A DNA stretch of 64,000 nucleotides, from the NCBI RefSeq assembly GCF_041734735.1, contig NC_134910.1:300001-364000 (forward strand), read 5' to 3'. Both the position numbers and the translations under genes were made by a program. Of the stretch, positions 11,966 to 25,001 are shown one piece after another; position 1 is the stretch's first letter, and each line of letters begins with the position of its first letter. The stretch is from Babylonia areolata. Lineage: Eukaryota > Mollusca > Gastropoda > Neogastropoda > Buccinidae. The notes below the pieces were generated by a model, which saw nothing but the letters and a program-made list of their open reading frames with translations, made no database searches and was not told where the DNA came from.

Positions 11966-14900
11966 TGAGAGAGAGAGAGAGAGAGAGAGTGTGTGTGTGT
12001 GTGAGTGTGTGTTACAGTGTTTGTGTGTGCTTGTGTGTTATTGTGTGTATGTTTGTGTGTGTGTGGGGGGAGGGGCCCGGGGGGGGGGGGGGGTTGTGAT
12101 GTATTTGTTAATGTGTGTGTGTGTGACTCTGTGTGTGTGTGTGCGCATGCCATGATTTCTAGATATTTGTCACTGTGTCTATTTGAAGTGCTATGCTTTT
12201 TGTTGATTGCTGCTTTGTGTTCATGTTCACAGATGTGTGACACATGATTGTGTGTTGATGCATACAGGATCACATGACTGTCATTGTGGATGTATGTTAA
12301 TTGACTTACTGTGTTGATGTATACAGGATCACATGACTGTCATTGTGGATGTATGTTAATTGACTTACTGTGTTGATGTATACAGGATCACATGACTGTC
12401 ATTGTGGATGTATGTTAATTGACTTACTGTGTTGATGTGTACAGGATCACATGACTGTCATTGTGGATGTATGTTAATTGACTTACTGAGCAGCACCTTG
12501 AGTGGTGGTCTGGACACAAGTCATTCGGATGAAACAAGAAACCGTGGAACTGTGTGCAGCATGCACTTAGTGCTTGTTAAAGAACTGACAGCAACAAACG
12601 GGCTATCCCTTATAAAATTCTGAAGAAAAATTCTGATCTAATATACTTGTGTATGTGTGTTTGTGATTGAAGACTGATTGAATGACATAAGAAGCGAATG
12701 ATGAGTGCCTATAGGAGCTCTCACTGTCTCAGTCAGCTTTACCTAGGTAGGCAGCCTGTTGTGCAAAGACTAGGCACTGAGAGATTGGTCTCTGATTGCA
12801 GACAGGAGCTATATAAGTTTAAATTGTAATAGTGTTTCACTTTCTCAAGGTGTCACTGCGTTCCGACTGATCCATATACACTGCCAGCGCAAGTCATGTT
12901 ATGCACCTGTCAGAGTGGATTTCTTCCACAGAACTCATGTATATTGCCATGGGATCTTTTTCAGCATGCCAAGTGCATGCTGCACACGGAACAGTGGTTT
13001 ATTGTCTCATGCAGATGATCATTTTCCAGTCAAACTTGGGTGAGTCTGGAATTGAAATCCAGATTCTCAGGGACAGTGTCTTGGCAGGTACTGATGATGG
13101 TGTGTTTTGACATGGACAGTGATGATGATGACGGTGTGTGTTGACATGGACAGTGATGATGATGATGTGTGTGTTGACAGGGACAGTGATGATGATGGTG
13201 TGTGTTGACATGGACAGTGATGATGATGATGATGATGTGTGTTGACATGGACAGTGATGATGATGATGATGATGATGATGTGTGTTGACAGGGACAGTGA
13301 TGATGATGATGATGTGTGTTGACAGGGACAGTGATGATGATGATGGTGTGTGTTGACAGGGACAGTGATGATGATGATGATGTGTGTTGACAGGGACAGT
13401 GATGATGATGATGGTGTGTTGACAGAGACAGTGATGATGATGATGATGGTGTGTGTTGACAGGGACAGTGATGATGATGATGATGTGTGTTGACAGGGAC
13501 AGTGATGATGATGATGGTGTGTGTTGACAGGGACAGTGATGATGATGATGATGTGTGTTGACAGAGACAGTGATGATGATGATGATGTGTGTTGACAGGG
13601 ACAGTGATGATGATGATGATGTGTGTTGACAGGGACAGTGATGATGATGATGATGTGTGTTGACAGGGACAGTGATGATGATGATGTGTGTTGACATGGA
13701 CAGTGATGATGATGATGTGTGTTGACAGGGACAGTGATGATGATGATGATGTGTGTTGACAGAGACAGTGATGATGATGATGATGTGTGTTGACAGGGAC
13801 AGTGATGATGATGATGATGTGTGTTGACAGGGACAGTGATGATGATGATGATGTGTGTTGACAGGGACAGTGATGATGATGATGTGTGTTGACATGGACA
13901 GTGATGATGATGATGTGTGTTGACAGGGACAGTGATGATGATGATGATGTGTGTTGACAGGGACAGTGATGATGATGATGTGTGTTGACATGGACAGTGA
14001 TGATGATGATGTGTGTTGACAGGGACAGTGATGATGATGATGATGTGTGTTGACAGAGACAGTGATGATGATGATGATGTGTGTTGACAGGGACAGTGAT
14101 GATGATGATGATGTGTGTTGACAGGGACAGTGATGATGATGATGATGTGTGTTGACAGGGACAGTGATGATGATGATTGTGTGTTGACAGAGACAGTGAT
14201 GATGATGATGATGGTGTGTGTTGACAGGGACAGTGATGATGATGATGATGTGTGTTGACAGGGACAGTGATGATGATGATGGTGTGTGTTGACAGGGACA
14301 GTGATGATGATGATGATGTGTGTTGACAGGGACAGTGATGATGATGATGGTGTGTGTTGACAGGGACAGTGATGATGATGATGATGTGTGTTGACAGGGA
14401 CAGTGATGATGATGATGGTGTGTGTTGACAGGGACAGTGATGATGATGATGATGTGTGTTGACAGGGACAGTGATGATGATGATGGTGTGTTGACAGGGA
14501 CAGTGATGATGATGATGGTGTGTTGACAGAGACAGTGATGATGATGATGATGGTGTGTGTTGACAGGGACAGTGATGATGATGATGTGTGTTGACAGGGA
14601 CAGTGATGATGATGATGGTGTGTGTTGACAGGGACAGTGATGATGATGATGATGTGTGTTGACAGAGACAGTGATGATGATGATGATGTGTGTTGACAGG
14701 GACAGTGATGATGATGATGATGTGTGTTGACAGGGACAGTGATGATGATGATGATGTGTGTTGACAGGGACAGTGATGATGATGATGTGTGTTGACATGG
14801 ACAGTGATGATGATGATGTGTGTTGACAGGGACAGTGATGATGATGATGATGTGTGTTGACAGAGACAGTGATGATGATGATGATGTGTGTTGACAGGGA

Positions 14901-17900
14901 CAGTGATGATGATGATGATGTGTGTTGACAGGGACAGTGATGATGATGATGATGTGTGTTGACAGGGACAGTGATGATGATGATGTGTGTTGACATGGAC
15001 AGTGATGATGATGATGTGTGTTGACAGGGACAGTGATGATGATGATATGTGTTGACAGGGACAGTGATGATGATGATGGTGTGTGTTGACAGGGACAGTG
15101 ATGATAATGATGATGTGTGTTGACAGGGACAGTGATGATGATGATGATGTGTGTTGACATGGACAGTGATGATGATGATGTGTGTTGACATGGACAGTGA
15201 TGATGATGATGTGTGTTGACAGGGACAGTGATGATGATGATATGTGTTGACAGGGACAGTGATGATGATGATGGTGTGTGTTGACAGGGACAGTGATGAT
15301 GATGATGATGATGTGTGTTGACAGGGACAGTGATGATGATGATGTGTGTTGACAGGGACAGTGATGATGATGATAGTATGTGTTGACAGGGACAGTAATG
15401 ATGATGATGATGTGTGTTGACAGGGACAGTGATGATGATGATGATGTGTGTTGACAGAGACAGTGATGATGATGATGATGTGTGTTGACAGGGACAGTGA
15501 TGATGATGATGATGTGTGTTGACAGGGACAGTGATGATGATGATGATGTGTGTTGACAGGGACAGTGATGATGATGATGTGTGTTGACAGGGACAGTGAT
15601 GATGATGATGGTGTGTGTTGACAGGGACAGTGATGATAATGATGATGTGTGTTGACAGGGACAGTGATGATGATGATGATGTGTGTTGACAGGGACAGTG
15701 ATGATGATGATGTGTGTTGACATGGACAGTGATGATGATGATGTGTGTTGACAGGGACAGTGATGATGATGATATGTGTTGACAGGGACAGTGATGATGA
15801 TGATGGTGTGTGTTGACAGGGACAGTGATGATGATGATGATGATGTGTGTTGACAGGGACAGTGATGATGATGATGTGTGTTGACAGGGACAGTGATGAT
15901 GATGATAGTATGTGTTGACAGGGACAGTAATGATGATGATGATGTGTGTTGACAGGGACAGTGATGATGATGATGATGTGTGTTGACAGAGACAGTGATG
16001 ATGATGATGATGTGTGTTGACAGGGACAGTGATGATGATGATGATATGTGTTGACAGGGACAGTGATGATGATGATGATGATGTGTGTTTACAGGGACAG
16101 TGATGATGATGATGATGATGATGATATGTGTTGACAGAGACAGTGATGATGATGATGTGTGTTGACATGGACAGTGATGATGATGATGATGTGTGTTGAC
16201 AGAGACAGTGATGATGATGATGTGTGTTGACAGGGACAGTGATGATAATGATGATGTGTGTTGACAGGGACAGTGATGATAATGATGATGTGTGTTGACA
16301 GGGACAGTGATGATGATGATGATGTGTGTTGACAGGGACAGTGATGATGATGATGTGTGTTGACATGGACAGTGATGATGATGATGATGTGTGTTGACAG
16401 AGACAGTGATGATGATGATGTGTGTTGACAGGGACAGTGATGATGATGATGATGTGTGTTGACAGGGACACTGCTGGCCAGGAACGGTTCAGGACCATCA
16501 CCACAGCCTACTACAGAGGTGCCATGGTCAGTGCTCCTCTTTTTTGACTCACTTGTGTAAACAAAGTGAGTCTATGTTTTAACCCGGTGTTCGGTTGTCT
16601 GTGTGTGTGTCTGTGGTAGACTTTAACATTGACATTTTCTCTGCAAATACTTTGTCAGTTGACACCAAATTAGGTATAAAAATAGGAAAAATTCAGTTCT
16701 TTTTAGTCATCTTGTTTAAAACAATATTGCACCTCTGGGATGGGCACAAAAAAATAAAAAATGAAGCCTAATTATATGCAAACTGCATTTACTGTAATAT
16801 TTATATTTTTTGTATTCTCTGAACTTGGCACTTTGATCTGATATTCGACCCAACAACAAGAGCAGTCATAATTATCATTTTTTGTTCAAACAGGAACTTC
16901 TTTTGTTAAGCATGGAAGTTTTATTTATTTTGCAAACGTTTTGGTGCAGATAGTAAAAAAGGGAAATTACTCTAATTAATGCTAGGGGACTTAATTTGCT
17001 TTAAACTGATCTTTCTCATCTTAAACATTACATTTTGAAACAAGAGAGGCAAGGCCTTCAAGATTCACTTGTGATGCACTTTTTAAAAAAAATCCAAGCT
17101 TTTTATGTATTATAATTTCAAAATGTAATGTTTAAGATGAGAAAGATCAGTTGAAAGCAAACTAAGTCCCCTAGCATTAATTACAGAGTAATTTCCCTTA
17201 TTTTACTGTCTGCACCAAAACGTTTGCAATAACCAAAACTTCCAAAAGTTCCTGTTTGAACAAAAAATGATAATAATGACAGATCTTTTGTTGGGTCGAA
17301 TATCAGATCAAAGTGCCAAGTTTAGAGAATACAAAAAATATAACAGTAAATGCATTATACTCAATACATAAAAAGCTTGGATTTTCTTAAAAAAGTGTAT
17401 CACAAGTGAGTCTTGAAGGCCTTGCCTCTCTTGTTTTTCTTTTTTTTCTCTGCAACAGCCGAGTGGTTAAAGCATTGGACTTTCAAACTGATGATGACTG
17501 GATGTCATTCAGACAGTTGTGTGCACAGTGTGTGTGGTGAGTCATTCAGACAGTTGTGTTGCTGTGTGTGGTGAGTCATTCAGACAGTTGTGTGCACAGT
17601 GTGTGTGGTGAGTCATTCAGACAGTTGTGTTGCTGTGTGTGGTGAGTCATTCAGACAGTTGTGTTGCTGTGTGTGGTGAGTCATTCAGTTGTGTGCACAG
17701 TGTGTGTGGTGAGTCATTCAGACAGTTGTGTGCACAGTGTGTGTGGTGAGTCATTCAGACAGTTGTGTGCACAGTGTGTGTGGTGAGTCATTCAGTTGTG
17801 TGCACAGTGTGTGGTGAGTCATTCAGTTGTGTGCACAGTGTGTGTGGTGAGTCATTCAGACAGTTGTGTGCACAGTGTGTGTGGTGAGTCATTCAGACAG

Positions 17901-19360
17901 TTGTGTGCACAGTGTGTGTGGTGAGTCATTCAGACAGTTGTGTTGCTGTGTGTGGTGAGTCATTCAGACAGTTGTGTTGCTGTGTGTGTGGTGAGTCATT
18001 CAGACAGTTGTGTTGCTGTGTGTGTGGTGAGTCATTCAGACAGTTGTGTTGCTGTGTGTGTGGTGAGTCATTCAGACAGTTGTGTTGCTGTGTGTGTGGT
18101 GAGTCATTCAGACAGTTGTGTTGCTGTGTGTGTGGTGAGTCATTCAGACAGTTGTGTTGCTGTGTGTGGTGAGTCATTCAGACAGTTGTGTTGCTGTGTG
18201 TGTGGTGAGTCATTCAGACAGTTGTGTGCACAGTGTGTGTGGTGAGTCATTCAGACAGTTGTGTGCACAGTGTGTGTGGTGAGTCATTCAGACAGTTGTG
18301 TTGCTGTGTGTGGTGAGTCATTCAGACAGTTGTGTTGCTGTGTGTGTGGTGAGTCATTCAGACAGTTGTGTGCACAGTGTGTGTGGTGAGTCATTCAGTT
18401 GTGTGCACAGTGTGTGTGGTGAGTCATTCAGTTGTGTGCACAGTGTGTGTGGTGAGTCATTCAGACAGTTGTGTTGCTGTGTGTGGTGAGTCATTCAGAC
18501 AGTTGTGTTGCTGTGTGTGGTGAGTCATTCAGACAGTTGTGTGCACAGTGTGTGTGGTGAGTCATTCAGACAGTTGTGTGCACAGTGTGTGTGGTGAGTC
18601 ATTCAGACAGTTGTGTGCACAGTGTGTGTGGTGAGTCATTCAGACAGTTGTGTTGCTGTGTGTGGTGAGTCAGTCATTCAGACAGTTGTGTTGCTGTGTG
18701 TAGTGAGTCAGTCATTCAGACAGTTGTGTTGCTGTGTGTAGTGAGTCAGTCATTCAGACAGTTGTGTTGCTGTGTGTAGTGAGTCAGTCATTCAGACAGT
18801 TGTGTTGCTGTGTGTAGTGAGTCAGTCATTCAGACAGTTGTGTTGCTGTGTGTGGTGAGTCAGTCATTCAGACAGTTGTGTTGCTGTGTGTAGTGAGTCA
18901 GTCATTCAGACAGTTGTGTTGCTGTGTGTGGTGAGTCAGTCATTCAGACAGTTGTGTTGCTGTGTGTGGTGAGTCAGTCATTCAGACAGTTGTGTTGCTG
19001 TGTGTAGTGAGTCAGTCATTCAGACAGTTGTGTTGCTGTGTGTAGTGAGTCAGTCATTCAGACAGTTGTGTTGCTGTGTGTGGTGAGTCAGTCATTCAGA
19101 CAGTTGTGTTGCTGTGTGTGGTGAGTTAGTCATTCAGACAGTTGTGTTGCTGTGTGCACAACAGGGGATCATGCTGGTGTACGACATCACAAATGAGAAA
19201 TCCTTTGACAACATCCGCAACTGGATCAGGAACATCGAAGAGGTACAGTTCCTTGTTCACTTCAGTGCTGCCCTGGAAGCTGTTCCTCTTTTCTTTGTTT
19301 TTCTGTTTTGCTTTTCTTTCTGTTCTGGTGTCCGGGACTGTGGATGTTTTGTTTTTTGTA

Positions 19361-19412
<52 letters not shown>

Positions 19413-22400
19413 ATTTGGACTGTTAGCTGCGACTTTTCCCCTCAGCATATGACCCTTGCTGCTGAAATAACAACACGGTTTGTTTGTGGAATTTTCTGAT
19501 GTTGCCGGTTTTGCCGATGACATGTTCAGGTCAAATCAAGTGTTGAAATAACAACGCGGCTTGTTTGTGGAATTTTCTGATGTTGCCGGTTTTGCCGATG
19601 ACATGTTCAGGTCAAATCAAGTGTTGAAATAACAACACGGCTTGTTTGTGGAGTTTTCTGATGTTGCCGGTTTTGCCGATGACATGTTCAGGTCAAATCA
19701 AGTGTTGAAATAACAACACGGCTTGTTTGTGGAGTTTTCTGATGTTGCCGGTTTTGCCGATGACATGTTCACGTCAATCAAGTGTTGTCAGTCTCAAGTC
19801 TGTTTTATAAAATTCACATTAGGTTTCAAAACTGGTTTTGACTACTTGTGAATTCGAGATTTGGTGTCATATACTGTACCATGTCAAACTGATGCAAACT
19901 AGGCCTGATTCATTGTTAAAGTGTGCTTGTGTTAACTGTTCACATTTTTTCCCTCCAAATTTACACATGGCATTTATGCACACGAAACATTCAGTTGATC
20001 ACCCTTGCTCAGACAAGTTCTGTCATGCAGAATTTTCTACATGTTCCGTTTTCTGTGTATGTGTGTTCAGTGAACATCGGCAACAGTGTAGTGGTGGCCA
20101 CTCTCCCTCGGTGCAGGGGGGGGGGAGGGTTGACTAATCGGCATCCATTCCACTCATAAACATCGCCCCTCTCGTCACATGATCAAGGAGAGATGATGCG
20201 TGCTGATGACGCAACTGGTGTGAAGCACAAAGCGCTTACCACGAGATTTTCCATGCAGTAGGAAGGAGAGGGGAATTCTCTGCTGCTGGGTTTTCTGTGC
20301 TGGAAGAATGAAGGATGAAAGTCCTGTAAACTGGTAAACTGTGCTCCAGGAATGAAGGATGAAAGTCCTGTAAATCAGAAAACTGCTCCAGGAATGAAGG
20401 ATGAAAGTCCTGTAAATCAGAAAACTGTGCTTCAGGAATGAAGGATGAAAGTCCTGTAAATCAGAAAACTGTGCTGGAGGAATGAAGGATTAAAGTCCTG
20501 TAAATCAGAAAACTGTGCTTCAGGAATGAAGGATGAAAGTCCTGTAAATCAGAAAACTGTGCTTCAGGAATGAAGGATGAAAGTCCTGTAAATCAGAAAA
20601 CTGTGCTCCAGGAATGAAGGATGAAAGTCCTGTAAACAGGTAAACTGTGTTGGAGGAATGAAGGATTAAAGTCCTGTAAACTGGTAAACTGCTCCAGGAA
20701 TGAAGGATGTAAGTCCTGTAAACTGGTAAACTGTGCTTCAGGAATGAAGGATGAAAGTCCTGTAAACCGGTAAACTGTGCTGTATGAATGAAGGAGTTTA
20801 AAAAAAGTAGGGGATGCGGCTTATATAACAGTGCACTGACTAGCCTGATTTTGACGGTAATGATGGAGGTGGTGATGCTGCTGCAATGGGGGTCTGTATG
20901 GGTGTGGGACTACTGGACAAGGTTGCACTTTTGTAATATGTCCCAGTGTCATGCAGGCTGAGAGATACAGCCTCCTGCAGTGTTGGTCAGGAAACTGGAG
21001 CAACACCCACACAGAGACACTGCCATGAAGTGGATGGTTGACAGCAACACCCACACAGACACTGCCATGAAGTGGATGGATGACAGCAACACCCACACAC
21101 AGACACTGCCATGAAGTGGATGGATGACAACACCCACACACAGACACTGCCATGAAGTGGATGGATGACAGCAACACCCACACACAGACACTGCCATGAA
21201 GTGGATGGATGACAGCAACACCCACACAGAGACACTGCCATGAAGTGGATGGATGACAACACCCACAGAGACACTGCCATGAAGTGGAGATGACAGCAAC
21301 ACCCACAGAGACACTGCCATGAAGTGGAGATGACAGCAACACCCACAGAGACACTGCCATGAAGTGGAGATGACAGCAACACCCACAGAGACACTGCCAT
21401 GAAGTGGATGGATGACAGCAACACCCACACAGAGACACTGCCATGAAGTGGATGGATGACAGCAACACCCACACACAGACACTGCCATGAAGTGGATGGA
21501 TGACAGCAACACCCACACAGAGACACTGCCATGAAGTGGATGGATGACAGCAACACCCACACACAGACACTGCCATGAAGTGGATGGATGACAGCAACAC
21601 CCACAGAGACACTGCCATGAAGTGGATGACCCTCGACTGGTCCTAGTCTTGCCATTTGAGACATTTGAGCCCGTGGCACACTGGGCTCTGGCTGAAAGAA
21701 ACCACCCCACCTCTGATGGGCATTGAACTGGTGTCTTTCCACTTGTCAGTGGGCAAGGCTGGTTCAGTGAGACAGTTGAATCATTCGCTGATTTTGAAGT
21801 GTGACATGCCGAACACCATGCTTTATAACGCTGATGCTTTATTGTTTGTAAATGTTCCCATGACTTTTTCATGTTTTTTGACACCTTTCTGAACATTTTT
21901 CTGATTTTTTTTTTTTAGATGTTTCTGAATGTATCCATGACTTCTCTGGTGTTATATGTTTCTGAATGTACCCATGACATCTTTGATATTTTCTGAAGTT
22001 TTTCTGAATATGTCAGAAAATGTCAGTAATGAAATGTGAAATAAATGAGAGGAAAATATTGCGTCATATAAGAAAAGTTAAGAATAAGGTACAGTTGATG
22101 ATGATTTATTGATTGTGACAATGATGGGGATGTCTGCTGCATGCATCAGAGAGTTAAGATGAAGGTAAAGTTGATGATGACGATGATGATGATGATGACG
22201 GCGATGTCTGCAGCATGTGTCCAAAGAGTTAAGATGAAGGTAAAGTTGATGACAATGATGACGATGACGATGACGGCGATGTCTGCAGCATGTGTCCAAA
22301 GAGTTAAGATGAAGATAAAGTTGATGATGACGATGATGATGATGATGACGGCGATGTCTGCAGCATGCATCCAAGGATGTGGAGAAGATGGTGCTGGGCA

Positions 22401-24970
22401 ACAAGTGTGACATGAACGACCGGCGACAGGTGTCCAAAGAACGCGGTGAACAGGTGGGTGCAGTGTGCAGTGTCAGGTCCTCTGGTCCGTTCTGTGTCCT
22501 CACATGTTGGTTTCTTCATTTTCTGCTTGTGTGTCCTCAAATGTTGGTTTGCTGATCTGGTTATTTGTTTGTCCTGAAATGTTTGTTTGTTGATCTGGTT
22601 ATTTGTTTGTCCTGAATGTTTGCTGATCTGGTTATTTGTTTGTCCTGAATGTTTGTTTGCTGATCTGGTTCTTTGTCCTGAAATATTTGTTTGCTGATCT
22701 GGTTATTTGTTTGTCCTGAAATGTTTGTTTGCTGATCTGGTTATTTGTTTGTCCTGAAATGTTTGTTTGCTGATCTGGTTCTTTGTCCTGAAATATTCGT
22801 TTGCTGATCTGGTTGTTTGTCCTGAAATGTTTATTTGCTGATCTGGTTATTTGTTTGTCCTGAAATGTTTATTTGCTGATCTGGTTCTTTGTCCTGAATA
22901 TTTGTTTGCTGATCTGGTTATTTGTTTGTCCTGAATGTTTGTTTGCTGATCTGGTTATGTTTGCTGATCTGGTTATTTGTTTGTCCTGAATGTTTTCTGA
23001 TTGTCTGGTCATTTGCCCTAATATGGACCCGTATGGTGGGCTGGGCAGTAAGTATAAGGAATAACTCTGTGAACATCGGTGTGTTTGTGACTCATCTTGG
23101 GAGTTTGTTTTATGAAGGACGTGTCATGAATGTTGATGGCTGGGTAGTAACTATAAGGAATAACTCTGTGAGCATCGGTGTGTTTGTGACTCATCTTTGG
23201 TGTTTGTTTTATGAAGGACGTGTCATGAATGTTGATGGCTGGGTAGTAACTATAAGGAATAACTCTGTGAGCATCGGTGTGTTTGTGACTCATCTTTGGT
23301 GTTGATGTGTGGTGTTTTCAGCTGTGTCACTATGTCACTGTGTTGTGTCACTATGTCACTGTGTGGTGTCACTGTGTGTCACTGTGTGGTGTCACCATGT
23401 CACGGTGTGGTGTCACTGTGTCACTGTGTGGTGTCACTGTGTGTCACTGTGTGGTGTCATCATGTCACGGTGTGGTGTCACTGTGTGGTGTCACTGTGTC
23501 ACTGTGTGGTGTCACTGTGTGTCACTGTGTGGTGTCACCATGTCACGGTGTGGTGTCACTGTGTGGTGTCACTGTGTCACGGTGTGGTGTCACTGTGTGG
23601 TGTCACTGTGTGTCACTGTGTGGTATCACCATGTCACGGTGTGGTGTCACTGTGTGGTGTCACTGTGTCACTGTGTGGTGTCACTGTGTGTCACTGTGTG
23701 GTATCACCATGTCACGGTGTGGTGTCACTGTGTGGTGTCACTGTGTCACTGTGTGGTGTCACTGTGTGTCACTGTGTGGTGTCACCATGTCACGGTGTGG
23801 TGTCACTGTGTGGTATCACCATGTCACGGTGTGGTGTCACCATGTCACGGTGTGGTGTCACTGTGTGGTGTCACTGTGTGTCACTGTGTGGTGTCACTAT
23901 GTCACTGTGTGGTGTCACTGTGTCACTGTGTGGTGTCACTATGTCACTGTGTGGTGTCACTGTGTGGTGTCACTGTGTGGTGTCACTGTGTGGTGTCACC
24001 ATGTCACGGTGTGGTGTCACTGTGTGTCATGGTGTGGTGTCACTGTGTGGTGTCACTGTGTCACGGTGTGGTGTCACTGTGTCACTGTGTGGTGTCACTG
24101 TGTGGTGTCACTGTGTGGTGTCACTGTGTGGTGTCACCATGTCACGGTGTGGTGTCACTGTGTGTCATGGTGTGGTGTCACTGTGTGGTGTCACTATGTC
24201 ACTGTGTGGTGTCATGGGTTGGTGTCACTATGTGATGTCACTGTGTGTCATGGTGTGGTGTCACTGTGTGATGTCACTGTGTGTCATGGTGTGGTGTCAC
24301 TGTGTGGTGTCACTGTGTCACTGTGTGGTGTCATGGGTTGGTGTCACTATGTGATGTCACCGTGTGGTGTCACTATGTCACTGTGTGGTGTCACTATGTG
24401 TTGTCACTGTGTGTCACTGTGTGGTGTCACTATGTCACTGTGTGGTGTCACAGCTGGCCATTGAACACGGAATCAAGTTCATGGAAACCAGTGCTAAAGC
24501 GTCAGTGAATGTGGATGATGCCTTCTTTACACTGGCACGAGACATCAAAGCCAAGATGGACAGGAAAATGGTAGGGGGGAGAGAGAGAGAGAGAGAGTGT
24601 GTGTGTGTTTGTGAGTATGTGTGAGTGTGTGTATTTGTGTGCGAGTGTGTGTGTGTGTGTGTGTGGTTGGCTGTGTGTGCGTGCGTGCACGCGCGTGTGG
24701 TTGGCTGTGTGTGTGTGTGTGGGGGGGGGGGGGAGTGTCTGGGTGTGTGTGTGTGTGTGGCTGGCTATGCACGCGCACGCGCGCGTGTGTATGTAGTTAG
24801 CAATGCATGTGTGTGTGTGTGTGCGAGTGTGTGTGTTTGTGTGTGTGTGGTTTGCTCTGTGTGTGTGTGTTTGTGTGTGTGTGAGTGTGTGCGCGAGCGC
24901 GCGCGTGTGTGTGAGTGTGTGTGTGAGTGTGTGTGTGTGTGTGAGTGTGTGTGTGTGTGAGAGTGTGTGA

Positions 24971-25001
<31 letters not shown>

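Noticed and set aside
12999-16504. Three overlapping minus-strand ORFs of 730-1,145 codons rich in His, Ile and Ser
   Set aside because: They are frames of the exon 3 acceptor minisatellite read antisense; composition is dictated by GAT/GTGTTGACAG units and the largest overlaps Rab8 exon 3 on the other strand.
17903-18489. Regular direct repeats with spacer-like segments, checked as a CRISPR-like array
   Set aside because: The whole unit is repeated, with no unique spacers; this is eukaryotic DNA and an intronic minisatellite. The same applies to the 61,315-63,868 array.
20101-20285. Possible coding exon near 19,838-20,137
   Set aside because: The open frame has no family match, lies in Rab8 intron 4, and exons 4 and 5 join in perfect phase without it.
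21640-21900. Possible further inverted SINE head after the 20,995 array
   Set aside because: A few short resemblances ('gggcattgaactggtgtctt') but too diverged to support by eye.
23296-24464. Three + strand ORFs of 308-385 codons (CHCVVSLC repeats)
   Set aside because: Frames of the GTGTGGTGTCAC array; all three frames are open at once, which no real gene needs.
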